Assembly: GCA_020723805.1 (NCBI GenBank)
Contig: DYID01000005.1
Span: forward strand, 70,234-125,844
Length of the DNA stretch: 55,611 bases
Source: Anaerolinea sp.
GTDB lineage: Bacteria > Chloroflexota > Anaerolineae > Anaerolineales > Villigracilaceae
Direction: 5' to 3'
The position numbers and the translations under genes were made by a program. The notes beneath the pieces were generated by a model, which made no database searches, was not told where the DNA came from, and saw only the letters and a list, made by a program, of their open reading frames with translations. Of this stretch, positions 7,821 through 16,612 are shown piece after piece. Numbering within the stretch: the stretch's first letter is position 1; every line of letters begins with the position of its first letter.

Positions 7821-9110
7821 TCAAACGTACGTCGTGGTTTCCAGCGGTTTGATCCCCACCACCTTGAGAATCTTTTGAAAGTCTTGTCTGAGCCAGTCGG
7901 GGGAAGAAGCGCCGAACAAATAGGCAAACGACGGCAATAATGTCCAGTTGATGACTTCATCCATGACAAGAGACCTGCCGGCAGGGTCATCTATGGGCAG
8001 CAATGGCAGATCAAGTTTTATGGAAAAATACCAGGAGGATAGATAGATCGCCGCCAGCACCCACAGCACAATCAGGTTGTGCAGCCGGTGTTTTCCTCCC
8101 AGCCATTGCGAAAGTTGCGGGATGACAAACACCAAAAACGCCAGGCGGTAATCCCAGTTGTTTCCCAGCAGGAACGTTCCCAGATAAATCGAGACGCCCA
8201 TGCGAAACGCCGTTAGATTTCCCTCACTTACTGCGTTCAAACGATGCGGCTGAACAATGCCCCCAATGAAACCGGACAAGATCAATATCCCAGCCAGCCC
8301 TTCAAAGAGAACTTTCCAGCACCCCAGGGAGCAGACATCCAGCGGCAGGGATTGTAAATGATTATTCAGATACGTCATCAAAACAAACGCCCCATACGAA
8401 AAGTCGCTTCCGCGCTGTGTGGTCGTCCATGCGATGTATTGACTTTCAAAGGTCTTTATTCCGTAAATGACCATGAACAAGATGCTGGCAGCCGTCAGTT
8501 TCCAAAATCGTTCTTTTGGCTCCTTCAACAGCACGCTAACGCCGAACAACGGAAACGATTTTACGATTGCGCCGAAGACAATCAACGCCGCCGCCCAGTT
8601 CGCGGAATAACCATTGACAAAGACAATCAAAGCGCAAATGAAGAATACGAACAGGTCAACATTGCCTCTTTCGTACAACAACATGGAGGCGGGGGAAAAA
8701 ATAACCAACAGCATCAACAAGGCATCGCGATACGACAGCGCCTGCGGGAACAAAACAATGCCCGCAAAATATAAGACGAGCATCAGGACCACAATCCAAA
8801 GCGTATCGTCCATGCTGATGCCGGTGTAGAAAAACAGCCGCCAAAAGGTAGGGTAATTGAAGAGTCTACCGGCAGGATCAAAGGGATTCTTTACCGTCGG
8901 CTCGAAACCATTGCGAAACGACTCGGCACTGCCGGGGATCAGACGAAAATCAAAAAAGAACGGTTTTTCAACCGGCACATCCCACAATTCCCAGGTTTCC
9001 TCATAGCCGACCGTCACAAACAAAACGCCCAATATCACCCACATGAAAATAATCCCCGCCACAAGCAGGGATTTCCCCTTTCCAAGTTGGAATAATTTCA
9101 CGCTCTTCAT
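7821..9110 (-). CDS. polytopic membrane glycosyltransferase-like protein (GT87/DUF2029 type)
   Basis: A 429-aa protein with about ten membrane helices. The acidic first extracytoplasmic loop, NPFDPAGRLFNYPTFWRL, the YERGNVDLFVF segment and AAALIVFGAIVKSFPLF together resemble the polyprenyl-phosphate-dependent glycosyltransferase family 87 (DUF2029). Such enzymes add sugars from lipid carriers at the outer face of the membrane. The assignment is by pattern and is tentative. The start codon overlaps the end of the M24 peptidase gene by 4 nt (ATGA), making it the last gene of the leftward operon. Confidence 0.75.
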   Translation of the reverse strand: MKSVKLFQLGKGKSLLVAGIIFMWVILGVLFVTVGYEETWELWDVPVEKPFFFDFRLIPGSAESFRNGFEPTVKNPFDPAGRLFNYPTFWRLFFYTGISMDDTLWIVVLMLVLYFAGIVLFPQALSYRDALLMLLVIFSPASMLLYERGNVDLFVFFICALIVFVNGYSANWAAALIVFGAIVKSFPLFGVSVLLKEPKERFWKLTAASILFMVIYGIKTFESQYIAWTTTQRGSDFSYGAFVLMTYLNNHLQSLPLDVCSLGCWKVLFEGLAGILILSGFIGGIVQPHRLNAVSEGNLTAFRMGVSIYLGTFLLGNNWDYRLAFLVFVIPQLSQWLGGKHRLHNLIVLWVLAAIYLSSWYFSIKLDLPLLPIDDPAGRSLVMDEVINWTLLPSFAYLFGASSPDWLRQDFQKILKVVGIKPLETTTYV

Positions 9111-10213
9111 CCCACCACCCTTATCTCCCTCGGCATGTTCGAAAGCACGTCCGCGCCGGTTTCAGTGATGACCACATTGTCCTCGATGCGCACGCCGTTT
9201 CGACCGGGCAGGTAAATGCCCGGCTCCACGGTGAACGCCATGCCCGGCTCGAGGAGCTGCATATTATCGCCGCGCATGTACGGGTCCTCGTGACCTTCCA
9301 TGCCAATGCCATGACCAGTGCGGTGCGTGAAGTACTTCCCGTAGCCCGCCTTCTCGATGACCTCGCGCGCGGCTTTATCCACATTCGCGCATGGGGCGCC
9401 GGGTTGGGCGGCGGCGCGCCCGGCCGCGTTTGCCTCCTGCACAATCTTGTGAATCTTCTGATATTCGGCATCCACCTCCCCCACCGCAAAGGTGCGCGTC
9501 AGGTCGGAGATGTAGCCCTCATACGCCGCGCCCCAATCCACCACCAACAGGTCGCCCGCTTGCAGTTTCCGTTCGGAGGGCGAGGCGTGCGGGTTTGCTG
9601 AGTTCGGTCCGCCGGAGACGATGGGGCTGAACGGCATCTCCGCATCGGAACCGTGACGAAGCAACTGCACCACCAACTCGGCGGAAAGTTCCTTTTCGGT
9701 CATGCCAATTTTGATCAGTGGGAGAGTCGCTTCGAGCGCGGACTGGGCGATTTTCACCGCCTTACGCATCGCTTCGACCTCCGCCGCTTCCTTCCTCAAC
9801 CGCAGACCCGCCAGCACGACGCTGGCATCGGGGAATTCGGCGTTGGGGGCGCTTTCTTTGACGTATTGGAACTCCAACAGACGCAACGCGCGCGGCTCGA
9901 CGCCAATCCGCTTCCCATCCAGACCGAGCGCCTGGACCGCCTTCCGAAAGACCTCTCCCCACTCTGACGGGTTCTCGCCATACGCGAACACCTGCAAGGC
10001 GTAGGGCAGCGACGCCACTTTCTGCAATTCCAACTCCGGCAGGACGATGGCGGGCGTCTGGCCTTTTGCTGCGAACAGGACGACCGGACGCTCCATCAGG
10101 TGAAAACTCAGCCCGGTGAGATATTTCAGCGTAGGACCGGGATTCAGAATAACAGCATCCAGGTCGCGGGTCCGGAGTGAGGCGTTGAGTTTGTCAAAGC
10201 GGGTTTGAGTCAT
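9107..10213 (-). CDS. M24-family Xaa-Pro peptidase
   Basis: A 368-aa creatinase-fold aminopeptidase. The N-terminal domain (1-130) is of the creatinase type. The catalytic pita-bread domain shows the metal ligands in order: DWGAAYEGYISDLTRTF (two Asp), HRTGHGIGMEGHEDP (His), FTVEPGIYLPG (Glu) and GVRIEDNVVIT (Glu). It probably removes N-terminal residues next to proline from peptides. AGGAG sits 5 nt before the ATG, inside the end of the SDR gene, and the two genes overlap by 20 nt. It could equally be named PepP or PepQ type. Confidence 0.92.
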   Translation of the reverse strand: MTQTRFDKLNASLRTRDLDAVILNPGPTLKYLTGLSFHLMERPVVLFAAKGQTPAIVLPELELQKVASLPYALQVFAYGENPSEWGEVFRKAVQALGLDGKRIGVEPRALRLLEFQYVKESAPNAEFPDASVVLAGLRLRKEAAEVEAMRKAVKIAQSALEATLPLIKIGMTEKELSAELVVQLLRHGSDAEMPFSPIVSGGPNSANPHASPSERKLQAGDLLVVDWGAAYEGYISDLTRTFAVGEVDAEYQKIHKIVQEANAAGRAAAQPGAPCANVDKAAREVIEKAGYGKYFTHRTGHGIGMEGHEDPYMRGDNMQLLEPGMAFTVEPGIYLPGRNGVRIEDNVVITETGADVLSNMPREIRVVG

Positions 10214-11033
10214 GGGAGTCTCCTGAATTCAGGCGGTGATTGCGGCGGCTGAAGAGATAAAGTATCCAATCCACAACGACAGGAAAGAGGGTGTCGAAGC
10301 CGGTGACGAGGCGGAACCACCAAGGCACGACCAGCGTGCGGCGCGGACGTTTCGCCACGTCCACCACGCGTTGGGCAACGTAGGCGGATGTGAGATGAGG
10401 GTACGGCAGGCGTTTGATGGTTTCGCGCGATTTGGTGCGTTTGAGTTTTTTGCCAAACTCGGTGACGGCAGGACCCGGATAGATGCCGCTGACGTGAATG
10501 CCAAAAGGATGAACTTCGCGGCGCAGGGCGTCGGTGAAGGCACGCAAGCCGTATTTGCTGGCAGAGTAGGTGGTGATGAGCGGCGGGGAAATCAGCCCCG
10601 CCACCGACACCATATTGATGATGTGACCCTGACGCCGCTCGAGCATGTGCGGCAGCACTTCGCGCGTGACCAGCATGGTGCCGATGAGGTTGACACGGAT
10701 GATGGTCTCGATGCTGCGTTCAGGGTCGAGATTTTCGAACCAGTCAATGCTGCCATAGCCGGCGTTGTTGAAGAGAATGTCAATGTGTTCGTAGATGTCG
10801 AGCGCGGTCTGCACCATGACTTTGATTTCGGCGGTGACGTTCAAATCCACCGGCACGGCGAGCGCCTCGCCGCCGGCGTTTTGGATTTCGGCTGCCAGCG
10901 CCTGAAGACGGTCGAGCCGGCGGGCAGCCAATACCACTTTGCATCCTTCCTTTGCAAACAGACGGGCGGCATCCTCCCCAAAACCGGAAGAAGCGCCGGT
11001 GATAAGAACGACTTTATCTTTCAAAGCAATCAT
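10194..11033 (-). CDS. short-chain dehydrogenase/reductase
   Basis: A 279-aa classical SDR. Nucleotide-binding TGASSGFGEDAA is at the N-terminus, NNAGYGS in the middle, catalytic Ser lies in VSVAGLISPPLI, and the YSASKYG motif supplies Tyr and Lys. Basic residues AARRLDR after strand 2 suggest NADP(H). The C-terminal part (KRPRRTLVVPWWFRLVTGFDTLFP) is hydrophobic and may touch the membrane, as in SDRs acting on lipids. The substrate cannot be told. It lies between lon and the peptidase gene in one leftward transcription unit. Confidence 0.92.
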   Translation of the reverse strand: MIALKDKVVLITGASSGFGEDAARLFAKEGCKVVLAARRLDRLQALAAEIQNAGGEALAVPVDLNVTAEIKVMVQTALDIYEHIDILFNNAGYGSIDWFENLDPERSIETIIRVNLIGTMLVTREVLPHMLERRQGHIINMVSVAGLISPPLITTYSASKYGLRAFTDALRREVHPFGIHVSGIYPGPAVTEFGKKLKRTKSRETIKRLPYPHLTSAYVAQRVVDVAKRPRRTLVVPWWFRLVTGFDTLFPVVVDWILYLFSRRNHRLNSGDSHDSNPL

Positions 11034-11052
11034 GTACCCTCGTTATCAGGTC

Positions 11053-11106
11053 GAAAGTCAAAAATCAAACGTCGAAAATCAGAAAGACCTTCGACGTTTG
11101 ACTTTC
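11053..11106 (-). repeat. imperfect inverted repeat after lon
   Basis: Inner 10-bp stem (11067-11076 with 11090-11099) and outer 7-bp stem (11053-11059 with 11100-11106), separated by a 7-nt bulge on one side. It reaches the lon stop codon. The arms share words such as CTTCGACGTTT with the hairpin at 24206-24389, so this is one member of an interspersed repeat family. Confidence 0.7.
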
Positions 11107-13580
11107 TATTGTTCTTCTTCGCTCTCTTCGTTCTTCTGCTTGCGCGGGCGCGGCGGCTCCACCGTCACCTCCGGCGAGAGGGCGATTTTCAACACGTCAT
11201 CCATGTGTTTGACCGGCACAATCTTCAACTCGCTGCGGGCGGCTTTGGGCAGATCCACCAGGTCTTTGAGGTTTTTCTCCGGCAGGATGACCACCTTCAA
11301 GCCGGCGCGATGGGCGGCAAGCGCTTTCTCGCGCACGCCGCCGATGGGCAGTACCCGTCCGCGCAGGGTGATTTCGCCGGTCATCCCCACGTCTTTGTAG
11401 ACCGGGCGTCCCGTCAACGCGGAGATGATGGCGGTCGCTATGGTAATCCCAGCCGAGGGTCCATCCTTGGGGATGGCGCCTTCCGGCATGTGAACATGGA
11501 TGTCCATGCGTTCAAAGACTTCCATGTCAATATTCAACTGCGCGGCGCGCGATTTGGTGTACGTCAGCGCCGCCTGACCGGATTCCTGCATCACCTCGCC
11601 CATCTGTCCGGTCATTTGCAGCGAGCCCTTGCCTTCCAACACCGCCACTTCCACCGGCATGATTTCGCCGCCGTTTTCCGTCCACGCCAGCGAGGTGACC
11701 ACTCCCACCTCGTCCTCACGCTCGGCTTCAGGCTGGAAGAATTGCTGCGGTCCGAGCAGTTTCTCCACCGCCTCGGCAGTGATGACCTGCGGGAACTTCT
11801 TCCCTTCCGCCTTCAGGCGCGCCACTTTGCGACAGACTTTGCCGATCTCGCGCTCCAAATTGCGGACACCCGCCTCGTAGGTATATTCGCGGATGATGCG
11901 CCGGATCGCCTCCACCTCAAACTGAAGGTTGATCCCGTCCAATCCATTTTCTTCAATCTGACGCGGAATCAAGTAGCGGTTGGCAATCTCCAGTTTCTCT
12001 TCTTCGATATAGCCGGGAAACTCGATGACTTCCATACGGTCGAGCAACGCCGGCGGGATGCTGCCCAGGTAATTGGCGGTCGTCACGAACATGACCTTCG
12101 AGAGGTCGAACGGCAGTTCGAGGTAATGATCGCTAAAGGCGTGGTTCTGCTCCGGGTCGAGCACTTCGAGCATCGCCGAGGCGGGATCGCCGCGAAAGTC
12201 GGAATACAACTTGTCAATCTCATCCAGCATGAACAGCGGGTTGGACGTCCCCGCCCGCTTCATGGTCTGAATGATGCGCCCCGGCAGCGCGCCGATGTAG
12301 GTGCGGCGGTGCCCGCGAATTTCCGCCTCGTCCCGCACGCCGCCCAGTGAGACGCGCACAAACTTGCGCCCCAGCGCTTCGGCAATCGAACGTCCCAGCG
12401 AGGTCTTGCCAGTGCCGGGCGGACCGACAAAGCACAAAATGGGCTGGCGTTCCTTCTTGGGTTTGAGCGAGCGAACGGCAATGTATTCCAGGATGCGCTC
12501 TTTGGCTTTCTTCAAGCCGTAATGGTCGCGGTCCAAAATCTTGGCGGCGTTCTTCACGTCGAGATTGTCAGGCGTATAGACCGACCAGGGCAGTTCCACA
12601 ATCCAGTCAATGTAAGAGCGGATGATGCCCACTTCAGGCGCCATCGGCGGCATCTGGCTCAGGCGCTCCAACTCCTTGAGCGCCACCGCCTTCGGTTCGG
12701 GAGGCAGATTCGCCGCTTCGATCTTTTTGCGCAGTTCGTCGGCGTCCTTCGTGAAGACATCCCCCTCCCCCAGTTCGTTTTGAATCTGGCGCATCTGCTC
12801 GCGCAGATAAAATTCCCGCTGACTGCGGTCCACTTCATCCTGCACGCGTGCGTGGATTTCGTCTTCCAGTTCCAGCACGTCCACTTCCTGCGCCAGAATC
12901 TTGTTCAATGCCTGCAGACGTTCACGCACATCGAGGATCATGAGCAGGTTCTGCTTTACTTCGTATTTCAACGCCAGCGAGTTGGCAATCATATCCGCCA
13001 GCCAGCCGGGCTCCGAGATGTTCAACGCAAAGAGATGCGCCTCTTCAGGGATGGTGCGGTCCAACTGCACACAGCGGTCGAACAGATCGAGCGCCGAGCG
13101 CATGAGCGCCTGCGTCTGGCGGTCGGCGGTGGGAGGTTCATGAACGACGCGGGCGCGCACCACCAAATACGGCGTCGTGCGGACGAATTCCACCACTTCC
13201 ACGCGGCGGCGTCCCTGCACCAGGACGGAACGCGAACCGTCCGGCATCGCCAGCAGGCGTCCCACCGCCAGTTCCACACCCACCGGCAAAAAGTCATTCA
13301 CGCCGGGGCGGTCCTGTTCGGGGTCGGTCTGCGTCAGCCCGATGACGGTCACCCCTTTGCGCTGCGCTTCTTCCACCGCCAGCAGGGAACCCTCACGCCC
13401 CACAAAAATCGGCGAAACCATGTGTGGGAAAATAATCAAGTCGCGCAGCGGCAACACCGCGGCTTCGATCATGCCATTTGCGTCGGGTTCGCGGTTGGGA
13501 ATGCGATACAACTCTTCCGTGCGCTGCGAGAGGGTCAGATCAAAATCTTCTTCTTCGTACCATTCTTTTGGATGACTCAT
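11106..13580 (-). CDS. lon: ATP-dependent Lon protease
   Basis: An 824-aa LonA-type protease. The start at 13580 has GGAGAGG just upstream; the in-frame stretch above it lies inside folC. The N-terminal substrate domain includes [22 protein letters not shown]. The AAA+ module has Walker [10 protein letters not shown] near residue 386 and Walker [10 protein letters not shown]. The protease domain has catalytic Ser in [12 protein letters not shown] (about 708) and Lys in [13 protein letters not shown] (about 750). It degrades damaged and regulatory proteins in the cytoplasm. The C-terminus is charged ([15 protein letters not shown]). Only 1 nt separates it from the folC stop, so the two are co-transcribed. 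Confidence 0.97.
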   Translation of the reverse strand: MSHPKEWYEEEDFDLTLSQRTEELYRIPNREPDANGMIEAAVLPLRDLIIFPHMVSPIFVGREGSLLAVEEAQRKGVTVIGLTQTDPEQDRPGVNDFLPVGVELAVGRLLAMPDGSRSVLVQGRRRVEVVEFVRTTPYLVVRARVVHEPPTADRQTQALMRSALDLFDRCVQLDRTIPEEAHLFALNISEPGWLADMIANSLALKYEVKQNLLMILDVRERLQALNKILAQEVDVLELEDEIHARVQDEVDRSQREFYLREQMRQIQNELGEGDVFTKDADELRKKIEAANLPPEPKAVALKELERLSQMPPMAPEVGIIRSYIDWIVELPWSVYTPDNLDVKNAAKILDRDHYGLKKAKERILEYIAVRSLKPKKERQPILCFVGPPGTGKTSLGRSIAEALGRKFVRVSLGGVRDEAEIRGHRRTYIGALPGRIIQTMKRAGTSNPLFMLDEIDKLYSDFRGDPASAMLEVLDPEQNHAFSDHYLELPFDLSKVMFVTTANYLGSIPPALLDRMEVIEFPGYIEEEKLEIANRYLIPRQIEENGLDGINLQFEVEAIRRIIREYTYEAGVRNLEREIGKVCRKVARLKAEGKKFPQVITAEAVEKLLGPQQFFQPEAEREDEVGVVTSLAWTENGGEIMPVEVAVLEGKGSLQMTGQMGEVMQESGQAALTYTKSRAAQLNIDMEVFERMDIHVHMPEGAIPKDGPSAGITIATAIISALTGRPVYKDVGMTGEITLRGRVLPIGGVREKALAAHRAGLKVVILPEKNLKDLVDLPKAARSELKIVPVKHMDDVLKIALSPEVTVEPPRPRKQKNEESEEEQ

Positions 13581-13581
13581 A

Positions 13582-14934
13582 TTACCTCTCCTCACCCCTG
13601 CGTCCCTCTGCCGTGAGGAGAGGGGCGGGGGCAAGGGCAAATTTGTTCCATGCCTGCATGACTTCTGCCGTCACGAACATACTGCCGGCAGACAGGACAA
13701 TGCTACCATCATTTTTTGACAACTCCAACGCCCGCGCCAAAGCGGACTCGACAGGACTGACCGCTTCAGACTCCACCCCAGCCTGCTTCGCCAACTCAAG
13801 AATTTTCTCCACCTCCAGCGCCCGCGGATGGTCGGCTCGGGTAACAATGAGGCGTTTGATTTTCGGTTTCATCTCCGCGAACATGCCGGGGATATTCTTA
13901 TCCTCCGACGCGCCGAAGATGAGATAGACCTCTTTGCCGGGAAAATATTCGTCGAGGGTCTGCCGCAGTTTGGCAAACGAATCCTGGTTGTGCGCCGAGT
14001 CGAAGATGACGGGTGGATTGCGGCGTGCAATCTCGAAGCGGGCACGCCATTTTACCTGAGAAAATCCCTTTTGGATGGCTTCCTCGGAAAGGGGTATCCC
14101 GCTGGCTTTGAGGGCGGCATAGGCAGTGGCGGCGTTTTCGAGTTGGTGCGCGCCCAGCAATGGGATTCCGAACTCTGAATTTTGAATTCTGAGTTTTTGT
14201 CCATCCAACGACGAACTGATAGGCTCAAACGTCACATCCCTGCCCACAAGGGTCAACGGCGCATTTCTCTCTCTGGCTACGCGCAAAATAACTTCGAGGG
14301 CTTCCTCCTTTTGCGGGGCAGAGACCACAGGAACGCCCTCTTTGATAATTCCCGCCTTCTCGCCGGCAATCTTTGCCAGCGTATCGCCCAGCACTGCCAT
14401 GTGATCCATCGAAAGCGAGGTAATCACCGAGACCCTCGGCGTGACCACGTTGGTTGCGTCCAGCCGCCCGCCCAAACCGACCTCGATGACCGCGGCATTG
14501 CATCCCTGCCGGGCAAAAGCCAGAAAGCCGAGCGCAGTGGTAATTTCGAACGTGGTGAGTTTGGGAATCCGCGCGACAGCCGGCTTGACTTCTTCCACCA
14601 ACTCGACCAGCAATTGGTGTGCAATCGGCTCACCATTGACTTGAATCCGTTCGCAGTAATCCAGCAGATGCGGCGAGGTGTACAATCCAACCTTGTAACC
14701 GCCCGCCTGCAATGCCGAGGCGCAGAGCGCGGAAACAGAACCTTTCCCCTTCGTCCCTGCCACATGGATGATGGGATATTGGTTTTGCGGGTTGCCAAGC
14801 GCTTCCATCAGGGCAAACATGCGGTCCAGGTTGAACTCCGCCTTGGCAAGTTCGGAAGCGTGTTTCAGGCTATAATCCACGAAAGAGTAGAGGTAATCGA
14901 GGGCTTGGTTGTAAGCGGTTTCAATGTCGGTCAT
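13582..14934 (-). CDS. folC: bifunctional folylpolyglutamate/dihydrofolate synthase
   Basis: A 450-aa Mur-ligase-fold enzyme that adds glutamate to folates (and possibly to dihydropteroate). P-loop GTKGKGSVSA lies near residue 48, then YTSPHLLDYCERIQVNG, the ITSLSMDHMAVLGDTLAKIAGEKAGI core, GAHQLENAATAY, and the C-terminal ligase domain with FDSAHNQDSF and IFGASEDKNI. The ATG at 14934 is chosen because everything upstream in frame is the heptamer repeat tract, which happens to be open. It is the first gene of the folC-lon-SDR-peptidase-glycosyltransferase run. Confidence 0.95.
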   Translation of the reverse strand: MTDIETAYNQALDYLYSFVDYSLKHASELAKAEFNLDRMFALMEALGNPQNQYPIIHVAGTKGKGSVSALCASALQAGGYKVGLYTSPHLLDYCERIQVNGEPIAHQLLVELVEEVKPAVARIPKLTTFEITTALGFLAFARQGCNAAVIEVGLGGRLDATNVVTPRVSVITSLSMDHMAVLGDTLAKIAGEKAGIIKEGVPVVSAPQKEEALEVILRVARERNAPLTLVGRDVTFEPISSSLDGQKLRIQNSEFGIPLLGAHQLENAATAYAALKASGIPLSEEAIQKGFSQVKWRARFEIARRNPPVIFDSAHNQDSFAKLRQTLDEYFPGKEVYLIFGASEDKNIPGMFAEMKPKIKRLIVTRADHPRALEVEKILELAKQAGVESEAVSPVESALARALELSKNDGSIVLSAGSMFVTAEVMQAWNKFALAPAPLLTAEGRRGEER

Positions 14935-14944
14935 GGAAGAGATT

Positions 14945-15007
14945 GTAAATCGCAAATCGCAAATCGTAAATCCAAAATCGTAAATCGCAAATCGCAAATC
15001 GTAAATC
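14945..15007. repeat. nine tandem heptamers in the divergent folC/DUF503 spacer
   Basis: Nine consecutive 7-bp units of the form NNAAATC. Their leading dinucleotides run GT, GC, GC, GT, CA, GT, GC, GC, GT (the CA unit is CAAAATC). This is a 28-bp block repeated twice around one odd unit. It fills 63 of the 76 bp between the two start codons. Confidence 0.9.
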
Positions 15008-15010
15008 CCC

Positions 15011-15292
15011 ATGCTTGCCACACTCACCATCCACCTCCACCTGCCTGCCTGCACGTCCCTCAAAGAAAAACGCGGACGAATCAAGCCGCTGATGGCGCGC
15101 CTGCGCCGCGAGTTCAACGTCTCGGTGGCGGAGATGGATATGAATGACACATGGCAGGAGGCGGTCATCGTCTGCGCGATGGTTGGAAACGGGCACGGGC
15201 ACCTCGAATCGGCGCTGCAAACCGTAGCAAAATGGGTGGAGGGTCACTGGACGGATGGGGATGTCATCGAGCAAAGAATCGAGATTGTGTGA
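15011..15292 (+). CDS. DUF503 family small protein
   Basis: A 93-aa protein of the DUF503/YlxP type, a ferredoxin-like fold found beside translation genes in many Firmicutes and Chloroflexota. Family features: [35 protein letters not shown] near the N-terminus and a final strand EQRIEIV. The biochemical role is not established. No Shine-Dalgarno site is visible, because the heptamer repeat ends 3 nt before the ATG. The quinone oxidoreductase gene follows after 17 nt. Confidence 0.88.
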   Translation: MLATLTIHLHLPACTSLKEKRGRIKPLMARLRREFNVSVAEMDMNDTWQEAVIVCAMVGNGHGHLESALQTVAKWVEGHWTDGDVIEQRIEIV

Positions 15293-15309
15293 GATGTCAA
15301 GGAGAAATC

Positions 15310-16278
15310 ATGAAAGCAGTGCGTGTACATCAATACGGTGGACTCGAAGCGTTGACATACGAAGACGTCCCCCTGCCCGAACCCAAAGAGGGCGAAGCGC
15401 GGGTCAAGATCGAAGCGATTGGCGTCAATTTCATTGACATCTATCACCGCATCGGACGCTATCAGGGCGCGCTTCCGCTCACGCTCGGACAGGAAGCCGC
15501 GGGCGTGGTGGACGCGGTGGGTCCCAACGTGACCGACGTCAAGGCAGGCGACCGTGTGGCGTATGCCAGCGTGCAAGGATCGTATGCCGAATACGCCGTC
15601 GCTCCCGCCTGGCGGCTCGTTCCCATCCCCCAAGAAGTGGACTCTCAGCGCGCCGCCGCGATGATGATTCAAGGCTTGACGGCGCATTACCTTGCCATCA
15701 GCACCTATCCGCTCAAACAGGGCGATACCGCCCTCGTCCACGCGGCGGGCGGCGGGACGGGGCAACTGCTCGTCCAAATCGCCAAGATGCGCGGCGCGCG
15801 CGTCATCGGGACGGTTTCGACGGAGGAAAAAGCCGCCCTGGCGCGCGAAGCGGGCGCGGATGAAGTCATCCTCTACACTCAGACCGACTTCGAGTCCGAA
15901 GTGAAGCGATTAACCAACGGCGCAGGCGTGGACGTGGTCTACGACTCGGTCGGCAAGGATACCTTCGACAAAAGTCTCAACTGCCTGCGGCGGCGCGGGT
16001 ACATGGTTTTGTACGGCGCGTCCTCGGGCGCGGTCCCGCCTCTCGACCCGCAGGTTCTGAACGCCAAAGGCTCGCTGTACCTGACGCGTCCCTTCCTCGC
16101 GCACTACACCGCCGACCGCGCCGAACTGATGGGAAGAGTCAACGACCTCTTCGAATGGATCGCAGCGGGCAAACTGAAAATCCGCATTGACAAGACCTTC
16201 CCGCTGGCAGAAGCCGCCGAAGCGCACCGTTATCTCGAAGGCAGGCAATCGAAGGGAAAGATATTGCTCCTGCCATAA
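15310..16278 (+). CDS. zinc-independent NADPH:quinone oxidoreductase
   Basis: A 322-aa medium-chain dehydrogenase of the QOR (crystallin-zeta) type. It lacks the structural and catalytic zinc cysteines and reduces quinones by one electron using NADPH. Motifs: [16 protein letters not shown], the substrate-side [14 protein letters not shown], the Rossmann loop [16 protein letters not shown], and [21 protein letters not shown] lies 5 nt upstream of the ATG. The gene ends before a strong UUCG hairpin. Confidence 0.92.
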   Translation: MKAVRVHQYGGLEALTYEDVPLPEPKEGEARVKIEAIGVNFIDIYHRIGRYQGALPLTLGQEAAGVVDAVGPNVTDVKAGDRVAYASVQGSYAEYAVAPAWRLVPIPQEVDSQRAAAMMIQGLTAHYLAISTYPLKQGDTALVHAAGGGTGQLLVQIAKMRGARVIGTVSTEEKAALAREAGADEVILYTQTDFESEVKRLTNGAGVDVVYDSVGKDTFDKSLNCLRRRGYMVLYGASSGAVPPLDPQVLNAKGSLYLTRPFLAHYTADRAELMGRVNDLFEWIAAGKLKIRIDKTFPLAEAAEAHRYLEGRQSKGKILLLP

Positions 16279-16302
16279 ATGCCTTTTGGTATGGAATGCG
16301 GC

Positions 16303-16340
16303 GAAACGTCTCGGAACCTTTCGAGGTTTCGGGACGTTTC
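16303..16340 (+). terminator. UUCG-capped hairpin after the quinone oxidoreductase gene
   Basis: A 17-bp stem (16303-16319 with 16324-16340) with two G-T wobbles and loop TTCG. No long T-run follows. The arm word CGGGACGTTT recurs in the hairpin at 32761-32814. Confidence 0.75.
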
Positions 16341-16382
16341 ATTATGGTACACTTCGCCCGTTATCCCATCTCTGGAGCGTTC

Positions 16383-16571
16383 ATGAACAACCTTACCTGC
16401 CTGAACTGCGGCAAGACCGACCAGCAAACTCCCCTCTTGAGTCTGACTTTCAATGGTGAAATGAAGCACCTCTGCGCGCAATGCCTGCCGATTCTCATCC
16501 ACAAGCCGCAGCAATTGATCGAGAAACTGCCCGGCTTCGTTCCCTCCCCCACGCCGCCGCACGAGCATTAA
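16383..16571 (+). CDS. small zinc-ribbon protein
   Basis: A 62-aa protein. The ATG at 16383 has GGAG 6 nt upstream. Two cysteine pairs, CLNC near the N-terminus and CAQC in the middle, form a likely zinc ribbon, followed by a short helix (HKPQQLIEKLPGF) and a Pro/His tail. The role is unknown; it may bind nucleic acid or a protein partner. It stands just before murJ on the same strand. Confidence 0.75.
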   Translation: MNNLTCLNCGKTDQQTPLLSLTFNGEMKHLCAQCLPILIHKPQQLIEKLPGFVPSPTPPHEH

Positions 16572-16612
16572 GTCAAGACGCAATTGCCAATTACTAATTA
16601 CCACATTACCCC

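Noticed and set aside
10236-12350. A long open frame on the plus strand opposite lon and the SDR gene.
   Set aside because: The minus strand encodes clear Lon and SDR domains with ribosome sites. The plus frame is His/Arg/Gly-rich with no domain, as expected for antisense reading of a GC-rich gene.
14945-15007. Possible CRISPR array.
   Set aside because: Units are 7 bp with no spacers and no cas genes nearby. No CRISPR array was seen anywhere in the window.
14935-15168. N-terminal extension of FolC through the heptamer repeats.
   Set aside because: The extension reads as repeated DLRF-like residues from the repeat tract and overlaps DUF503. The ATG at 14934 gives the normal FolC N-terminus.
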